From Aquificaceae bacterium (GTDB lineage: Bacteria; Aquificota; Aquificia; Aquificales; Aquificaceae): a stretch of 64,000 nt of DNA. A model generated the notes under the pieces. That model had not been told where the DNA came from and did no database searches. It saw only the letters and a program-made list of their open reading frames with translations. The position numbers and the translations under genes were made by a program. Each line of letters opens with the position of its first letter. Position 1 is the stretch's first letter. The stretch is taken from assembly GCA_027079305.1 (NCBI GenBank), contig JALWVU010000001.1, positions 27,044-91,043 on the forward strand, given 5' to 3'. Shown here piece by piece: positions 8,623-18,202 of the stretch.

Positions 8623-10028
8623 CTTCGCACCACGCTTAGCAGTTCACCGGAGGTTGTTATGCCCTTTTTGACCTTCTCTATTCCGTCTTCCATCATAGTC
8701 CTGTATCCTTTCTCTCTGGCGATCTTCCTTATCTCGTTAGAATCCTGAGTCTTCGTTATCAGGGACTTAAGATCCTCATCCAGTTCGAGAACCTCAAACA
8801 CCCCTATCCTGCCCCTGTATCCGGTCCCGAGGCAGTGCTCGCATCCCTTGCCTCTGTAGAACTCTCCCTCGAAGTCCTCTAAACCAAGCTCCCTGAGCTC
8901 CTCCTTATCCGGTCTGTAAGGTTCCCTACAGTGTTCGCATATTCTCCTCACGAGCCTCTGGGCTATCACTCCTTCAAGGGAACTCGCTATCAGGAAAGGC
9001 TCTATCTCCATATCCGAGAGTCTCGTTATTGCGGAGGGAGCATCGTTGGTATGGAGGGTGGAAAGAACCAGATGCCCCGTGAGAGCCGCATGAACAGCTA
9101 TGTCCGCTGTCTCCGCATCTCTTATCTCACCAACCATTATGATGTCTGGATCCTGTCTGAGCACCGATCTGAGTCCGCTTGCGAAGGTGAGGCCTACTTT
9201 GGGATTTACCTGTATCTGGCTTATGCCCTTTATCTGGTATTCGACAGGATCCTCTATGGTGATTATGTTTTTTTGGGGACCCTTTATGTAAAGGAGCATC
9301 GCATACAGCGTGGTGGACTTTCCTGCTCCGGTGGGCCCGGTGACGAGGACTATGCCGTAGGGTTTTTTGGCAAGCCTCTCCACCTTCTTCCTGTCCTCTT
9401 CCGAAAGCCCCAGTTGTTCGAGCGTAAGTAGAGCACCGGTCTTGTCCAGTAGCCTGAGAACCACTCTCTCACCGAATACGGTAGGAACTACCGAAACCCT
9501 TATGTCCAGGTCCTTGTTCCCAATTTTTACCCGTATGCGCCCGTCCTGGGGTATTCGCTTCTCCGCAACGTTAAGGTTGGACATTACCTTTATCCTCGAA
9601 ACCACGTTCTGATAAGTCGAAATGGGAACCTTCAGTATGTCGTGCAGGACACCATCCATCCTCAGGCGCACTATCGCCTCATCCTCGTAAGGTTCAAAGT
9701 GTATGTCCGAGGCTCCAACTGCGCTTGCCTTAATAAGAACCTGGTTCACGAGGCTTACCGCTGGACTGTCGTCCTGGGCGTGAAGGAGGTCCAGTCCCTC
9801 CTGTCTCTCTTCCTCCTCCCCTTCAATCCTTATGTCCTCCGCGGAGAGTCTTTCCTGAAGTTTTTTTGCAAACTCCTCATCAGGAAGAACCTCAAGCTCC
9901 ACATCCTTCCCCGTCCTGAACCTTATCTCCTCCACGACTTCTTCTCTGAAGGACTCAGGAACGAGTAGCTTAAGAGTCCCGTTCCGCTCCTCAAGGGGGA
10001 TCAGCCTGTATTCCTTAAGTATGTTCAT
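8619..10028 (-). CDS. GspE/PilB-type secretion ATPase
   Basis: 469 aa. Walker A GPTGAGKST, Asp box, Walker B (GEIRDAETADIA) and His box (STLHTND) are present. A four-cysteine zinc motif CEHC...CEHC lies before the C-terminus, typical of type II secretion GspE and type IV pilus PilB. The N-terminal region is shorter than in full-length PilB. No other pilus or secretion gene is in the window, so which machine it drives is not decided. Convergent with the preceding gene (4-nt overlap of ends) and only 17 bp from the divergent queC start. Confidence 0.9.
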   Translation of the reverse strand: MNILKEYRLIPLEERNGTLKLLVPESFREEVVEEIRFRTGKDVELEVLPDEEFAKKLQERLSAEDIRIEGEEEERQEGLDLLHAQDDSPAVSLVNQVLIKASAVGASDIHFEPYEDEAIVRLRMDGVLHDILKVPISTYQNVVSRIKVMSNLNVAEKRIPQDGRIRVKIGNKDLDIRVSVVPTVFGERVVLRLLDKTGALLTLEQLGLSEEDRKKVERLAKKPYGIVLVTGPTGAGKSTTLYAMLLYIKGPQKNIITIEDPVEYQIKGISQIQVNPKVGLTFASGLRSVLRQDPDIIMVGEIRDAETADIAVHAALTGHLVLSTLHTNDAPSAITRLSDMEIEPFLIASSLEGVIAQRLVRRICEHCREPYRPDKEELRELGLEDFEGEFYRGKGCEHCLGTGYRGRIGVFEVLELDEDLKSLITKTQDSNEIRKIAREKGYRTMMEDGIEKVKKGITTSGELLSVVRS

Positions 10029-10048
10029 GGTTTAAAATTTAAGCCATG
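10026..10048. promoter_or_regulatory. Near-perfect palindrome holding two divergent start codons
   Basis: The 23 bp run from CATGG to CCATG is palindromic except at three positions and contains, at its two ends, the start codons of the ATPase gene (left) and queC (right). Only 17 bp separate the two ORFs, so promoters must lie inside the opposing genes or the mRNAs are leaderless. Confidence 0.6.
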
Positions 10049-10693
10049 AATAAGGTTATAGTTCTTCTATCCGGAGGGATGGACTCCGCCACGCTTCTGT
10101 GGCTCGCAAATAGAGAGTTTGATAAGGTCTGGGCCATCTCCTTTGACTACGGACAGAGGCACAGGGTAGAACTTAAGTATGCAAAAGAGCTCGCAAAACT
10201 CGCAGGCGTAGAGGATCATATAATCGTAAATCTTCCCATATACCAGAGCATAAAGGGAAGCGCCCTCATAGACGAAAGTGTTGAGGTTCCCTCAGAGGAC
10301 TATCCCGAGAACGAGCCCCCTATAACAACGGTTCCCATGAGGAACCTTAACTTCCTCGCAATAGCAAGTGCTTTCGCGGACTTTCTCGAGATTGAGCATA
10401 TAGGCATAGGTGTCCACGCTTTGGATACCCCTTACCCCGACTGCAGGCCCGAGTTCGTAACAGCAGCGGAGTCGGCCATAAACGCGGGCTCAATCTTAAC
10501 AGCCAAGAAGAAAATCAGGATCCACATCTGGGCGCCCTTTCTCGGGATGACCAAAAGGGATATAGCCCTCCTTGGGAAGGAGCTTGGAGTCCCCTATGAA
10601 AAGACCTACTCCTGCTACAGGGGAACGGAGCCCCCCTGCGGTGAGTGTCCCACCTGCAGACAGAGGGAAGAAGCGTTGAGGGGATTATACTAA
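10046..10693 (+). CDS. queC: 7-cyano-7-deazaguanine synthase QueC
   Basis: 215 aa. The N-terminal PP-loop SGGMDS (residues 9-14) binds ATP, and the C-terminal zinc site uses the cysteines in CYRGTEPPCGECPTC. It converts 7-carboxy-7-deazaguanine to preQ0 on the way to queuosine. The end is followed after 5 nt by the methyltransferase start. Confidence 0.96.
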   Translation: MNKVIVLLSGGMDSATLLWLANREFDKVWAISFDYGQRHRVELKYAKELAKLAGVEDHIIVNLPIYQSIKGSALIDESVEVPSEDYPENEPPITTVPMRNLNFLAIASAFADFLEIEHIGIGVHALDTPYPDCRPEFVTAAESAINAGSILTAKKKIRIHIWAPFLGMTKRDIALLGKELGVPYEKTYSCYRGTEPPCGECPTCRQREEALRGLY

Positions 10694-10698
10694 GAGGT

Positions 10699-11910
10699 AT
10701 GCAGGCTACCCTCTACATTGCGGATGCACGCTCCATGCACGAGCTTAAAGAGGAGAGCGTAGACCTCGTCGTAACATCACCTCCCTACTGGCACATAAAG
10801 GATTACGGAGTTGAAAATCAGATAGGCTACGGACAGAGCCTTCACGAGTATCTGAGGGATCTATACAGGGTGTTCAGAGAGTGCTTCCGTGTCCTTAAGG
10901 GGGGTTCTCGCATATGCATAAACATAGGTGATCAATTTGCCAGAAGCGTTGTTTACGGAAGATACAAGGTAATACCCCTTCATGCCGAGATAATATCCAT
11001 GTGCGAGGACATAGGCTTCGATTACATGGGAGCTATAATTTGGCAGAAGAAAACAACCATGAACACCACGGGCGGTGCAGTGGTAATGGGAAGTTTCCCC
11101 TATCCTCCCAACGGCATAGTTGAGATAGATTACGAGTTCATTCTGATATTCAAGAAGGAAGGTAAAAGGAAAGTAGACAAAGCTGTGAAGGAGCGCTCAA
11201 AGCTGACTAAAGAAGAGTGGAAGGAATTCTTCTCCGGACACTGGAACATAGGAGGAGCTCGCCAGATAGATCATGAAGCTGTGTTCCCAGAGGAAATACC
11301 AAGGCGCCTGATAAAGATGTTCTCCTTCCATGGAGATACTGTTCTAGATCCCTTCTCGGGAAGCGGGACTACTCTAAAGGTCGCCCTACAGCTGGGCAGG
11401 AAAGCGGTCGGATATGAAGTGAACCCCAAGTTCCTGAACATCATCAAGGATAAGGTTGGATCCTTGAATCTGAAAGTGGTGGAAAGAAAAGATGAAACAC
11501 CGCTCACACCTGTGAACTACGAACCCAGGATAAAGGATGCGAAACCCGTTGCGGATGAGAGTAAGCTAAAGCCTGACGGAGAGAAACTTTACAAGGTTGT
11601 CGATGTCCTTTCTGAGCGGGAAATACTCTTGGACACAGGCCTTAAGGTCAGACTCTTGGGCGTTAGCGTGCCCAAGGAAAAGAAGCAAGATGCGATTTCT
11701 TATCTCAAAAAATACGTAAAAGGCAAGCGCGTTTTCTTAAAGTTCGACTCATCGGTAAAAGCTGGGGGCAAAGGTTTCATAGAAGCCTACGTTTATCTGA
11801 AAAACAAGATCTTTATAAACCGCAAGATGATACAGATGGGTCTGGCGGAGGTGGATACGAGCAGAGAATTTCTATACAAGAAGAAATTTACGGAGGTAGC
11901 AGGTGGCTAA
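10699..11910 (+). CDS. DNA (cytosine-N4) methyltransferase fused to SNase-like domain
   Basis: 403 aa from ATG 10699 (AAGAGGT upstream). Motif IV TSPPYW (residues 26-31) comes before the SAM-binding DPFSGSGTT near residue 215, which is the beta-class order of N4C/N6A methylases; the following W favours N4-cytosine. Residues about 295-400 (VRLLGV.., AYVYL, FINRKMIQMGLA) look like a staphylococcal-nuclease OB fold added at the C-terminus, possibly for DNA binding. The end overlaps the restriction gene by 8 nt, so this is the modification half of a type II R-M system. Confidence 0.87.
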   Translation: MQATLYIADARSMHELKEESVDLVVTSPPYWHIKDYGVENQIGYGQSLHEYLRDLYRVFRECFRVLKGGSRICINIGDQFARSVVYGRYKVIPLHAEIISMCEDIGFDYMGAIIWQKKTTMNTTGGAVVMGSFPYPPNGIVEIDYEFILIFKKEGKRKVDKAVKERSKLTKEEWKEFFSGHWNIGGARQIDHEAVFPEEIPRRLIKMFSFHGDTVLDPFSGSGTTLKVALQLGRKAVGYEVNPKFLNIIKDKVGSLNLKVVERKDETPLTPVNYEPRIKDAKPVADESKLKPDGEKLYKVVDVLSEREILLDTGLKVRLLGVSVPKEKKQDAISYLKKYVKGKRVFLKFDSSVKAGGKGFIEAYVYLKNKIFINRKMIQMGLAEVDTSREFLYKKKFTEVAGG

Positions 11911-12580
11911 GGAGTGGATACTCAACATGGCTACGAACAGGTGGCAACTGAATAGACCAAAATACGTAGGAAAAGTTTCTGAAGAGATAAGAAGATGCCA
12001 GCCCAGAACCCTCGAGGATTGGAAGAGATTTTACATGGAAGAAGTAGAACCTGAGAAATTTGCTGAAATGAAAAGACATATAAAGTCCTTAACAAAGGAT
12101 CAGTATCTGGAATGGCTTGGTATGGAACTGTGCAAGAAGATCCATGAAGTTATGAAAAAGGAAATAGAAGAGGTAAGCGAGGAGGATTGTAAAAGCTACA
12201 TAAAAAAACTCATATTTGAAAGGACCTACGAAGGATACAAAACTGAAATAGAAACTATATACGGAGAGCTTGAAAAAGAACTCGGGGTGCATATAGAACC
12301 TGCTCCAGATGAGTGGGACAGGAAGTATAACATCGACTTTTTCATACAGGCGAAAGAAGGGATAATAGGCTTGCAGATAAAGCCTATAACCTATAATCAA
12401 ACTCCCGAGATACACAATTGGATGAACTGGTTAAAAGAGAGCCACGCTAAATTCGAGAAAGATATAGGTGGAAAGGCATTTGTCATCTTTTCCATAAAAA
12501 AGGACCGCAGAAAAGAGATATACAACAAAGAGGTTATAGACGACATTAGAAGGGCTATTGAAGAGCTTGGAGGAACCTAA
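11903..12580 (+). CDS. MjaI-like type II restriction endonuclease
   Basis: 225 aa. The N-terminus ([18 protein letters not shown]) and overall length fit the MjaI restriction family, whose known member cuts CTAG. A candidate PD-(D/E)xK core is D in KYNIDFF and QIK in GLQIKPIT, about 14 residues apart. Its 8-nt overlap with an N4-cytosine methylase, which matches the methylation type used by MjaI, supports the call. Codons are more AT-rich than in neighbours such as asd, suggesting transfer. CTAG specificity is inference. Confidence 0.75.
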   Translation: MAKEWILNMATNRWQLNRPKYVGKVSEEIRRCQPRTLEDWKRFYMEEVEPEKFAEMKRHIKSLTKDQYLEWLGMELCKKIHEVMKKEIEEVSEEDCKSYIKKLIFERTYEGYKTEIETIYGELEKELGVHIEPAPDEWDRKYNIDFFIQAKEGIIGLQIKPITYNQTPEIHNWMNWLKESHAKFEKDIGGKAFVIFSIKKDRRKEIYNKEVIDDIRRAIEELGGT

Positions 12581-12582
12581 GA

Positions 12583-13515
12583 ATGGTAGATCTCTCCATA
12601 GAACTCTTCGGCATAAAGTTCAAAAATCCTGTATGGACCGCAAGCGGAACCTTCGGATACGGCCTTGAGGCAAGGGAGATATACGATCTATCCAAGCTCG
12701 GAGCGGTAGTCACCAAGGGAATATCTTTGAAGCCGAGGAAGGGAAACGAAACACCTAGAATAGTTGAAACTCCCTGTGGAATGCTTAATTCCATAGGACT
12801 CCAGAACCCCGGGGTGGAGAAGTTCCTGAAGGAGCTTTATCCCGAAATAGAAAAGGTAGATACCCATTTCATAGTTAACGTCTTCGGAGAAACTGAAGAA
12901 GAATACGTGGAGGTTTGTAAGGCTCTCGAATCCGCGGATAAGGTAGTAGCATACGAGTTGAACGTATCATGCCCTAATGTAAAGAAGGGTGGGATAGTCT
13001 TCGGACACGATCCTATCATCCTCGGGAGTCTGGTAGAGAATATAAAAAAGAACATAAAGAAACCTTTACTCGTAAAACTATCACCCAACGTCACGGACGT
13101 TACAGAGTTCGCTAAGGTCTGTGTAGACTCGGGCGCGGATGGTCTCGTTCTCATAAATACACTTTTAGGGATGAGGATAAACATACACAAAGAAAGGCCG
13201 GAGCTTTTTACAAAAACGGGAGGACTTTCGGGACCCGCCATATTGCCGATAGCAGTCAGGATGATATGGCAGACTTTCGAGAAGTTCGGCCACCTGATTC
13301 CCATAATCGGCGTTGGGGGAATAACAACCTACGAGGATGCCCTTGAACACGTATACGCGGGAGCTTCCGCGATTCAGGTGGGGACAGCCAACTTTTACGA
13401 TCCCCTCGCTCCACTAAAGATAATAGAGGGTATAGAAGAATTCATGAAACGTAAAGGTGTGAGCAAGTTCAAAGAACTCGTGGGACGAGCGCACAGACTC
13501 GACGTGAAGGTCTGA
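12583..13515 (+). CDS. pyrD: Dihydroorotate dehydrogenase (class 1B catalytic subunit)
   Basis: 310-aa TIM-barrel flavoprotein oxidising dihydroorotate to orotate. FMN-contact and active-site stretches are visible: [17 protein letters not shown] with the class-1 catalytic cysteine, and GVGGI near the C-terminus. Cysteine as base and length point to class 1B, which usually needs PyrK; no pyrK is present in the window. Starts 2 nt after the restriction gene. Confidence 0.94.
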   Translation: MVDLSIELFGIKFKNPVWTASGTFGYGLEAREIYDLSKLGAVVTKGISLKPRKGNETPRIVETPCGMLNSIGLQNPGVEKFLKELYPEIEKVDTHFIVNVFGETEEEYVEVCKALESADKVVAYELNVSCPNVKKGGIVFGHDPIILGSLVENIKKNIKKPLLVKLSPNVTDVTEFAKVCVDSGADGLVLINTLLGMRINIHKERPELFTKTGGLSGPAILPIAVRMIWQTFEKFGHLIPIIGVGGITTYEDALEHVYAGASAIQVGTANFYDPLAPLKIIEGIEEFMKRKGVSKFKELVGRAHRLDVKV

Positions 13516-13547
13516 ACCTACCTAAAACTCAGGCTATAATTTTCCCC

Positions 13548-14570
13548 ATGGGCTACAGGGTAGCTGTAGTAGGTGCAACCGGCGAGGTAGGGAGAACATT
13601 CCTCAAAGTTTTGGAAGAAAGAAACTTTCCCGTTGACGATCTTGTCCTCTTTGCCTCCGAGCGCTCGGAGGGGACAAAGCTCACCTTTAAAGGAAAAGAG
13701 TATGAGGTAAAGGCCCTCAGCAAACAGAGCTCCTTCAGGGGAATAGACATAGCCCTCTTCTCCGCGGGAGGGTCCGTCAGTAAGGAATACGCTCCCAGGT
13801 TCGCTCAGGACGGGGTGGTGGTGGTGGACAACTCCTCCGCCTGGAGGATGGACCCGGAGGTCCCCCTCATAGTCCCCGAGGTAAATCCCGAGGACATAAA
13901 GCTCTTTGAGAGAAAGAGAATCATCGCCAACCCCAACTGCTCCACTATACAGATGGTCGTTGCCCTAAAGCCCATATACGACGAGGTGGGTGTAAGCAGG
14001 GTGGTTGTGGCCACCTACCAGTCGGTCTCGGGGGCGGGAGCCAAGGCTATAAGGGAACTGGAAGAGCAGACCAGAGCCTGGTGCGAGGGAAGGGAATTCC
14101 CCGAACCCAAATACATAGCGAAAAGGATAGCCTTCAACGCGGTTCCCCACATAGACGTCTTCATGGACCGGGACTACACGAAGGAAGAGCTGAAGATGCT
14201 CAACGAGACGAGGAAGATAATGCACGACGATAGCATAAAGGTCTCCGCCACCGCGGTCAGGGTTCCCGTCTTCTACTCACACTCGGAAGCGGTCCACATG
14301 GAGACCAAAAAGGTCATCTCCCCCGAAAGGGCAAGGGAGGTCCTCTCGAGGGCTCCCGGAGTTGTTGTGATGGACGATCCGGAGAAGGGGATCTACCCCA
14401 CCGCCATAGACGCTCAGGGAAGGGATGAGGTCTTCGTGGGGAGGATAAGGGAGGATCTGGTCTTCACGCCGGGCCTTGCCATGTGGGTGGTAGCGGACAA
14501 CATAAGGAAGGGTGCGGCCACCAACACGGTCCAGATAGCGGAGCTTCTCGTGAAAGAGGGTCTTGTTTAG
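13548..14570 (+). CDS. asd: Aspartate-semialdehyde dehydrogenase
   Basis: 340 aa. NADP-binding GATGEVG (residues 9-15), the active-site cysteine in ANPNCSTIQ and the SGAG loop are all present. It makes aspartate semialdehyde for lysine, threonine and methionine synthesis. Full-length and well conserved. ATG 13548 follows TATAAT-like sequence (GGCTATAATTTTCC), so it likely has its own promoter with a very short leader. Confidence 0.97.
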   Translation: MGYRVAVVGATGEVGRTFLKVLEERNFPVDDLVLFASERSEGTKLTFKGKEYEVKALSKQSSFRGIDIALFSAGGSVSKEYAPRFAQDGVVVVDNSSAWRMDPEVPLIVPEVNPEDIKLFERKRIIANPNCSTIQMVVALKPIYDEVGVSRVVVATYQSVSGAGAKAIRELEEQTRAWCEGREFPEPKYIAKRIAFNAVPHIDVFMDRDYTKEELKMLNETRKIMHDDSIKVSATAVRVPVFYSHSEAVHMETKKVISPERAREVLSRAPGVVVMDDPEKGIYPTAIDAQGRDEVFVGRIREDLVFTPGLAMWVVADNIRKGAATNTVQIAELLVKEGLV

Positions 14571-14607
14571 TGGAAGGAGTATTCTATCTTTATTTCGGGA
14601 GGAAGTG

Positions 14608-15111
14608 ATGAGGAGGCTGATCCTTCTCCTTTTGCCCTTGATTCTTCTGGTGGGATGTGAGAGCAGGAAGGCGGAAGTGAAGGCACCCGCGGGTGAGGAG
14701 AAGGTGGAGAAGAAGGTTCTCATACCCAAGAAGGACTACGCCCTCCTGATAGTAGAGAGCAAGAGCTGTATATACTGCAAACAGCTGGATAAGGACATAA
14801 AAACGGAAAAGAGCCTCCAGGAGGCCCTGAAGGACATAGACCTCTTCAGGATACTCTACGAGAGCTACTCTCCCGTTGAGGCCAACTTCGGGGGTAAGCT
14901 GATCGAAACCTCCGAAAACGAGCTGGCAAAGATGCTGAACGCCCTCTCCTTTCCCAATCTTATCTTCTACGACAAGCAGGGGAACATAATCCTCCAGATC
15001 CCCGGCTACGTTTACCCCTCCCAGCTGGTCTGCATAATCGACTTCGTGAAGACGGGAGCCTACAAGGAGGAGGACATAAACACGTACGTTAAGAGGAGAA
15101 ACTGTGCCTAA
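14608..15111 (+). CDS. Thioredoxin-fold lipoprotein
   Basis: 167 aa. Signal peptide with lipobox LLVGC puts the lipidated cysteine at residue 17. A CIYC redox site (C54, C57) opens a thioredoxin-like domain of the SoxW/DsbA-like kind; a late C-terminal cysteine pair is also seen. It probably reduces or oxidises periplasmic thiols. ATG 14608 follows GGGAGGAAGTG, so the longer in-frame extension to 14563 is not used. Confidence 0.87.
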   Translation: MRRLILLLLPLILLVGCESRKAEVKAPAGEEKVEKKVLIPKKDYALLIVESKSCIYCKQLDKDIKTEKSLQEALKDIDLFRILYESYSPVEANFGGKLIETSENELAKMLNALSFPNLIFYDKQGNIILQIPGYVYPSQLVCIIDFVKTGAYKEEDINTYVKRRNCA

Positions 15112-15170
15112 AGTGCCCCCTCTTCCCAGCTTTCACAGTAATGCTATTTCAGCATACACGGAGGGGACTA

Positions 15171-15941
15171 ATGTCTGCAAACGTAGAAGCAAAGGCTATC
15201 TACGAGGACGAGAACCACAGGTTTATCTGGCTCGGCTGGGAGGAGGATGAGGACGAGGGTCTCGTCCAGACCAACCAGTACCTGATCATCAACGACGGGG
15301 TTGGCGTTCTGCTCGATCCCGGGGGTGCCCATGTCTTCCCGAGGGTGGTGGCCGAGACCGCCCGCTTCATAGCTCTGGACAGGATCAGATTCATCTTCTA
15401 CTCCCACCAGGATCCGGACGTGAGCTCGGGCCTCCCCCTCTGGCTTGCGGTAACACCGGCAAAGGTCTACATCTCCAAGCTCTGGATCAGGTTCGTCCCC
15501 CACTTCGGAAGAGCTGACATAAGCAGGGTAGAGCCCATAGAGGACCACGGGGGGAGCATAGATCTGCCCACAGGGGACAGGCTCGAGTTCATCCCCGCCC
15601 ACTACCTCCACAGCGTAGGCAACTTCTCCGTATACGATCAGAGGTCGGGGATCCTCTTTTCGGGGGACATAGGGGCCTCCGCCTTCCCGCCGGGGAAAAG
15701 ATACCTTTTCGTGGAGGACTTCGACTCCCACGTGAAGTTCATGGAGGGCTTCCACAGAAGGTATATGAAGAGCAACAGAATTCTAAGAAAGTGGGTCCAG
15801 CTGGTGAGAGAGAAAAGACCGAAAATTATAGCCCCCCAGCACGGAGCCATATTCGACGAGAGGACCGTAGAGAGATTCCTCTCCTGGCTCGAGAGCTTAA
15901 AGTGTGGTGAGGATCTTATAGATCAGATCTACGGGAGGTAA
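15171..15941 (+). CDS. ODP-type metallo-beta-lactamase-fold diiron protein
   Basis: 256 aa. The fold is that of flavodiiron/ODP oxygen-binding proteins: SHQDPDVSSG (H79, D81, D83), PAHYLHS, SGDIGAS and PQHG supply the metal ligands. There is no C-terminal flavodoxin domain, so it resembles stand-alone ODP oxygen sensors rather than an NO/O2 reductase. ATG 15171 has GGAGGGG upstream. It is 6 nt from a soluble chemoreceptor-like gene, which suggests joint oxygen sensing. Confidence 0.85.
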   Translation: MSANVEAKAIYEDENHRFIWLGWEEDEDEGLVQTNQYLIINDGVGVLLDPGGAHVFPRVVAETARFIALDRIRFIFYSHQDPDVSSGLPLWLAVTPAKVYISKLWIRFVPHFGRADISRVEPIEDHGGSIDLPTGDRLEFIPAHYLHSVGNFSVYDQRSGILFSGDIGASAFPPGKRYLFVEDFDSHVKFMEGFHRRYMKSNRILRKWVQLVREKRPKIIAPQHGAIFDERTVERFLSWLESLKCGEDLIDQIYGR

Positions 15942-15947
15942 TTAAAG

Positions 15948-16805
15948 GTGTTCTTCAGGCTCAGGAGGAATAACCCGAAAAAAGAAGAAAAGCCATACAT
16001 ATACGAGGCGGTAAAGCCCATCTCGGACGAGCTGATAAACTGCTACGACAGGGTCGCCATCTTAGAGAGGTCCGAGAAGCTCCTGAGGGATCTCGTTATA
16101 AAGAGCAAGGAGGGGATAGGTGGCATCTCCACCGCCCTCGAGGAGTTCTCTTCCACCCTGAACATGCTCAACTCGAACGTGGGCTCCCTGAGCAAGGATG
16201 TCTCGGGAATGAAGGAGGAGATAGCCAAAAGGCACGAGCGGTTCGAGGAGAAGCTCTCCCAGATTCTCGAGAAGGTCAGGATAGTGGAGAGGCTCATAGA
16301 GAGTGTTAGGAGTTTCCAGAGCATAGCTGAGAAGGTCATATACATGGTCGGGGGTATATCCAGCATAGCGGAGCAGACGGGTATGCTGGCCCTGAACGCC
16401 ACCATAGAGGCCGCCAGGGCAGGTGAGCACGGGAAGGGCTTCTCGGTAGTTGCGGAGGAGATAGGCAGGCTCGCCTCCAAGACCGAGTCCTTCACCAAGG
16501 AGATACAGGAGCTTATGGGAGAGTTCATAAAGAGCCTGAACGCCATGGAGGAGAACATAGAAAGCATAAGGGATCTGGTGATGGAGATAGCCAGAGACAT
16601 GGAGGAGGTGAAGGAGTTTCTGGGTTACGTTAGAAATTTCTCAGACAAGGTGAACTCTTCCATCAGCGAGGTGGCCAGTGCTGTGGACGAGCAGGCCCAG
16701 GTGATAAGGGGGATAGAGCAAAGCGTATCCTCCCTCAACTCTGAGCTGGAGACCATCTTAGGCATGGTGGATGCCCTCTCGCATATAAACGAAAACTTCA
16801 GGTAG
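15948..16805 (+). CDS. Soluble methyl-accepting chemotaxis-like protein
   Basis: 285 aa, GTG start with GGGAGG 10 nt upstream. No TM segment is visible. The conserved chemoreceptor hairpin tip is clear ([21 protein letters not shown], then [13 protein letters not shown]), flanked by coiled coil. It has no sensor domain of its own, so the upstream ODP protein is the natural sensor partner. No che genes are in the window. It faces convergent ftsY with a 1-nt gap. Confidence 0.9.
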   Translation: MFFRLRRNNPKKEEKPYIYEAVKPISDELINCYDRVAILERSEKLLRDLVIKSKEGIGGISTALEEFSSTLNMLNSNVGSLSKDVSGMKEEIAKRHERFEEKLSQILEKVRIVERLIESVRSFQSIAEKVIYMVGGISSIAEQTGMLALNATIEAARAGEHGKGFSVVAEEIGRLASKTESFTKEIQELMGEFIKSLNAMEENIESIRDLVMEIARDMEEVKEFLGYVRNFSDKVNSSISEVASAVDEQAQVIRGIEQSVSSLNSELETILGMVDALSHINENFR

Positions 16806-16806
16806 A

Positions 16807-18189
16807 TCACTCAAAGAGGGCCTCTACGTAATCCTCCACCTTAAAGGGTTGGAGATCCTCTATCCCTTCACCCACACCCACAAGCTTTACGGGCACTCCG
16901 AGCTCCCTGCATATGGCCACAACAGCCCCACCCTTTGCGGAGCCGTCGAGCTTGGTTATCACTATCCCGCTTATGTCCACAGCTTCTTTAAAGACTTTAG
17001 CCTGCTGGATGGAGTTCTGGCCTACGGTTGCGTCCAGAACGAGGAGTGTCTCCGAAGGCTCCTCGGGGAGCAGTTTCTGGATAACCTTCTTTATCTTCCT
17101 CAGCTCCCTTATCAGGGGCTCTTTTGTGTGAAGCCTCCCCGCTGTGTCCACGAGGACGATGTCGTATCCTTCCTTTATGGCTCTCTCAACGCCCTCGTAT
17201 ACCACGGAAGCGGGATCCGCCCCCTCCTGCCTCTTGGTTATGTCCGCTCCGGAGCGCTGGGCCCACACCTCGAGCTGTTCTATGGCTGCGGCCCTGAAGG
17301 TGTCCGCGGCGACGAGCATGACTTTCTTCCCTTCCCCTCCAAACCTGTGAGCGAGCTTTCCTATGGTGGTGGTCTTCCCCGAGCCGTTCACCCCTAAGAA
17401 GAGGATAACTACGGGCTTCCTGCCCTCGGGCAGGTTCAGCTCACCTTCACAGCCTTTCAGGAGCTCCTTTACCTTTTCTTTGGTTACATCCTTCAGCTCC
17501 TCGGAGGTCTTTATGTTCTTTCTGATGGCGGTCTTCCTCAGATCCTCCACCAGATTGACCGCGGTCTTCACCCCCATATCCGCCCTGACGAGGAGTTCCT
17601 CAAGCTCCTCGAAGAGCTCCTCGTCCACCTTCCTCCCCCTGAAGATGACACCGAGCTCCACGCTCTCTTTGGTTTTTTTGAGCCCTTTCCTCAGCTTCTC
17701 TAAGAGGCTCTCCTTCTTCTCTTCAACGAGGCCCAACTCCTTTTTAACCTGATAGATCTTCCCCTCCACCTCCTCCCTCTTTGTGGGGGGAGCTATCTTC
17801 AGGGCTCTTTCCAGAACCTCTAAGGCCTTTTCCTTGTTTCCGGTGGCGTAGAGGATGCTTCCCGCCCTGTAGAGGCTCTCGAAATCCCCTACCTTCATAT
17901 ACTCCTCAATTGCCTTGGTGTAATTCCCCGCCTTCTCGTAAACTAAGGCCCTCTCCTTTGCACTTCCCAGCTCCTCTCCGTATCTCTCCAGAAGCCTGTA
18001 GGCCTGGAGGTAGTTTTCCTCCTCCAAGTAGAGGTCGAAGAGGACCTTCCTAAGGTCCGGATCCTCTTCGTGTTTTTCCAGGAGCTTTTTTGCCTTGTCC
18101 TTTTTCCCTTTTCTGAGAAGCTCAAGGATGGCACTCTTGTCCCCTTTTTCCGCCTTCTTTTCCAGGTCGGACTTTTTGAAGAAGAGCAT
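16807..18189 (-). CDS. ftsY: SRP receptor GTPase FtsY with TPR-like N-terminus
   Basis: 460 aa. The NG domain occupies about residues 160-460 with GVNGSGKTTTIGKLA (G1), DTFRAAAIEQL, DTAGR and TKLDGSAKGG. The usual acidic A domain is replaced by about 140 residues of helical repeats (LLRKGKKDKAKKLLEKH; YLEEENYLQAYRLLERYG; YEKAGNYTKAIEEYMKVG) resembling TPRs. It is the receptor that docks ribosome-SRP complexes at the membrane. An IS605-like element ends about 20 bp upstream of its start. Confidence 0.95.
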   Translation of the reverse strand: MLFFKKSDLEKKAEKGDKSAILELLRKGKKDKAKKLLEKHEEDPDLRKVLFDLYLEEENYLQAYRLLERYGEELGSAKERALVYEKAGNYTKAIEEYMKVGDFESLYRAGSILYATGNKEKALEVLERALKIAPPTKREEVEGKIYQVKKELGLVEEKKESLLEKLRKGLKKTKESVELGVIFRGRKVDEELFEELEELLVRADMGVKTAVNLVEDLRKTAIRKNIKTSEELKDVTKEKVKELLKGCEGELNLPEGRKPVVILFLGVNGSGKTTTIGKLAHRFGGEGKKVMLVAADTFRAAAIEQLEVWAQRSGADITKRQEGADPASVVYEGVERAIKEGYDIVLVDTAGRLHTKEPLIRELRKIKKVIQKLLPEEPSETLLVLDATVGQNSIQQAKVFKEAVDISGIVITKLDGSAKGGAVVAICRELGVPVKLVGVGEGIEDLQPFKVEDYVEALFE

Positions 18190-18202
18190 AGTAATATGCT
18201 GG

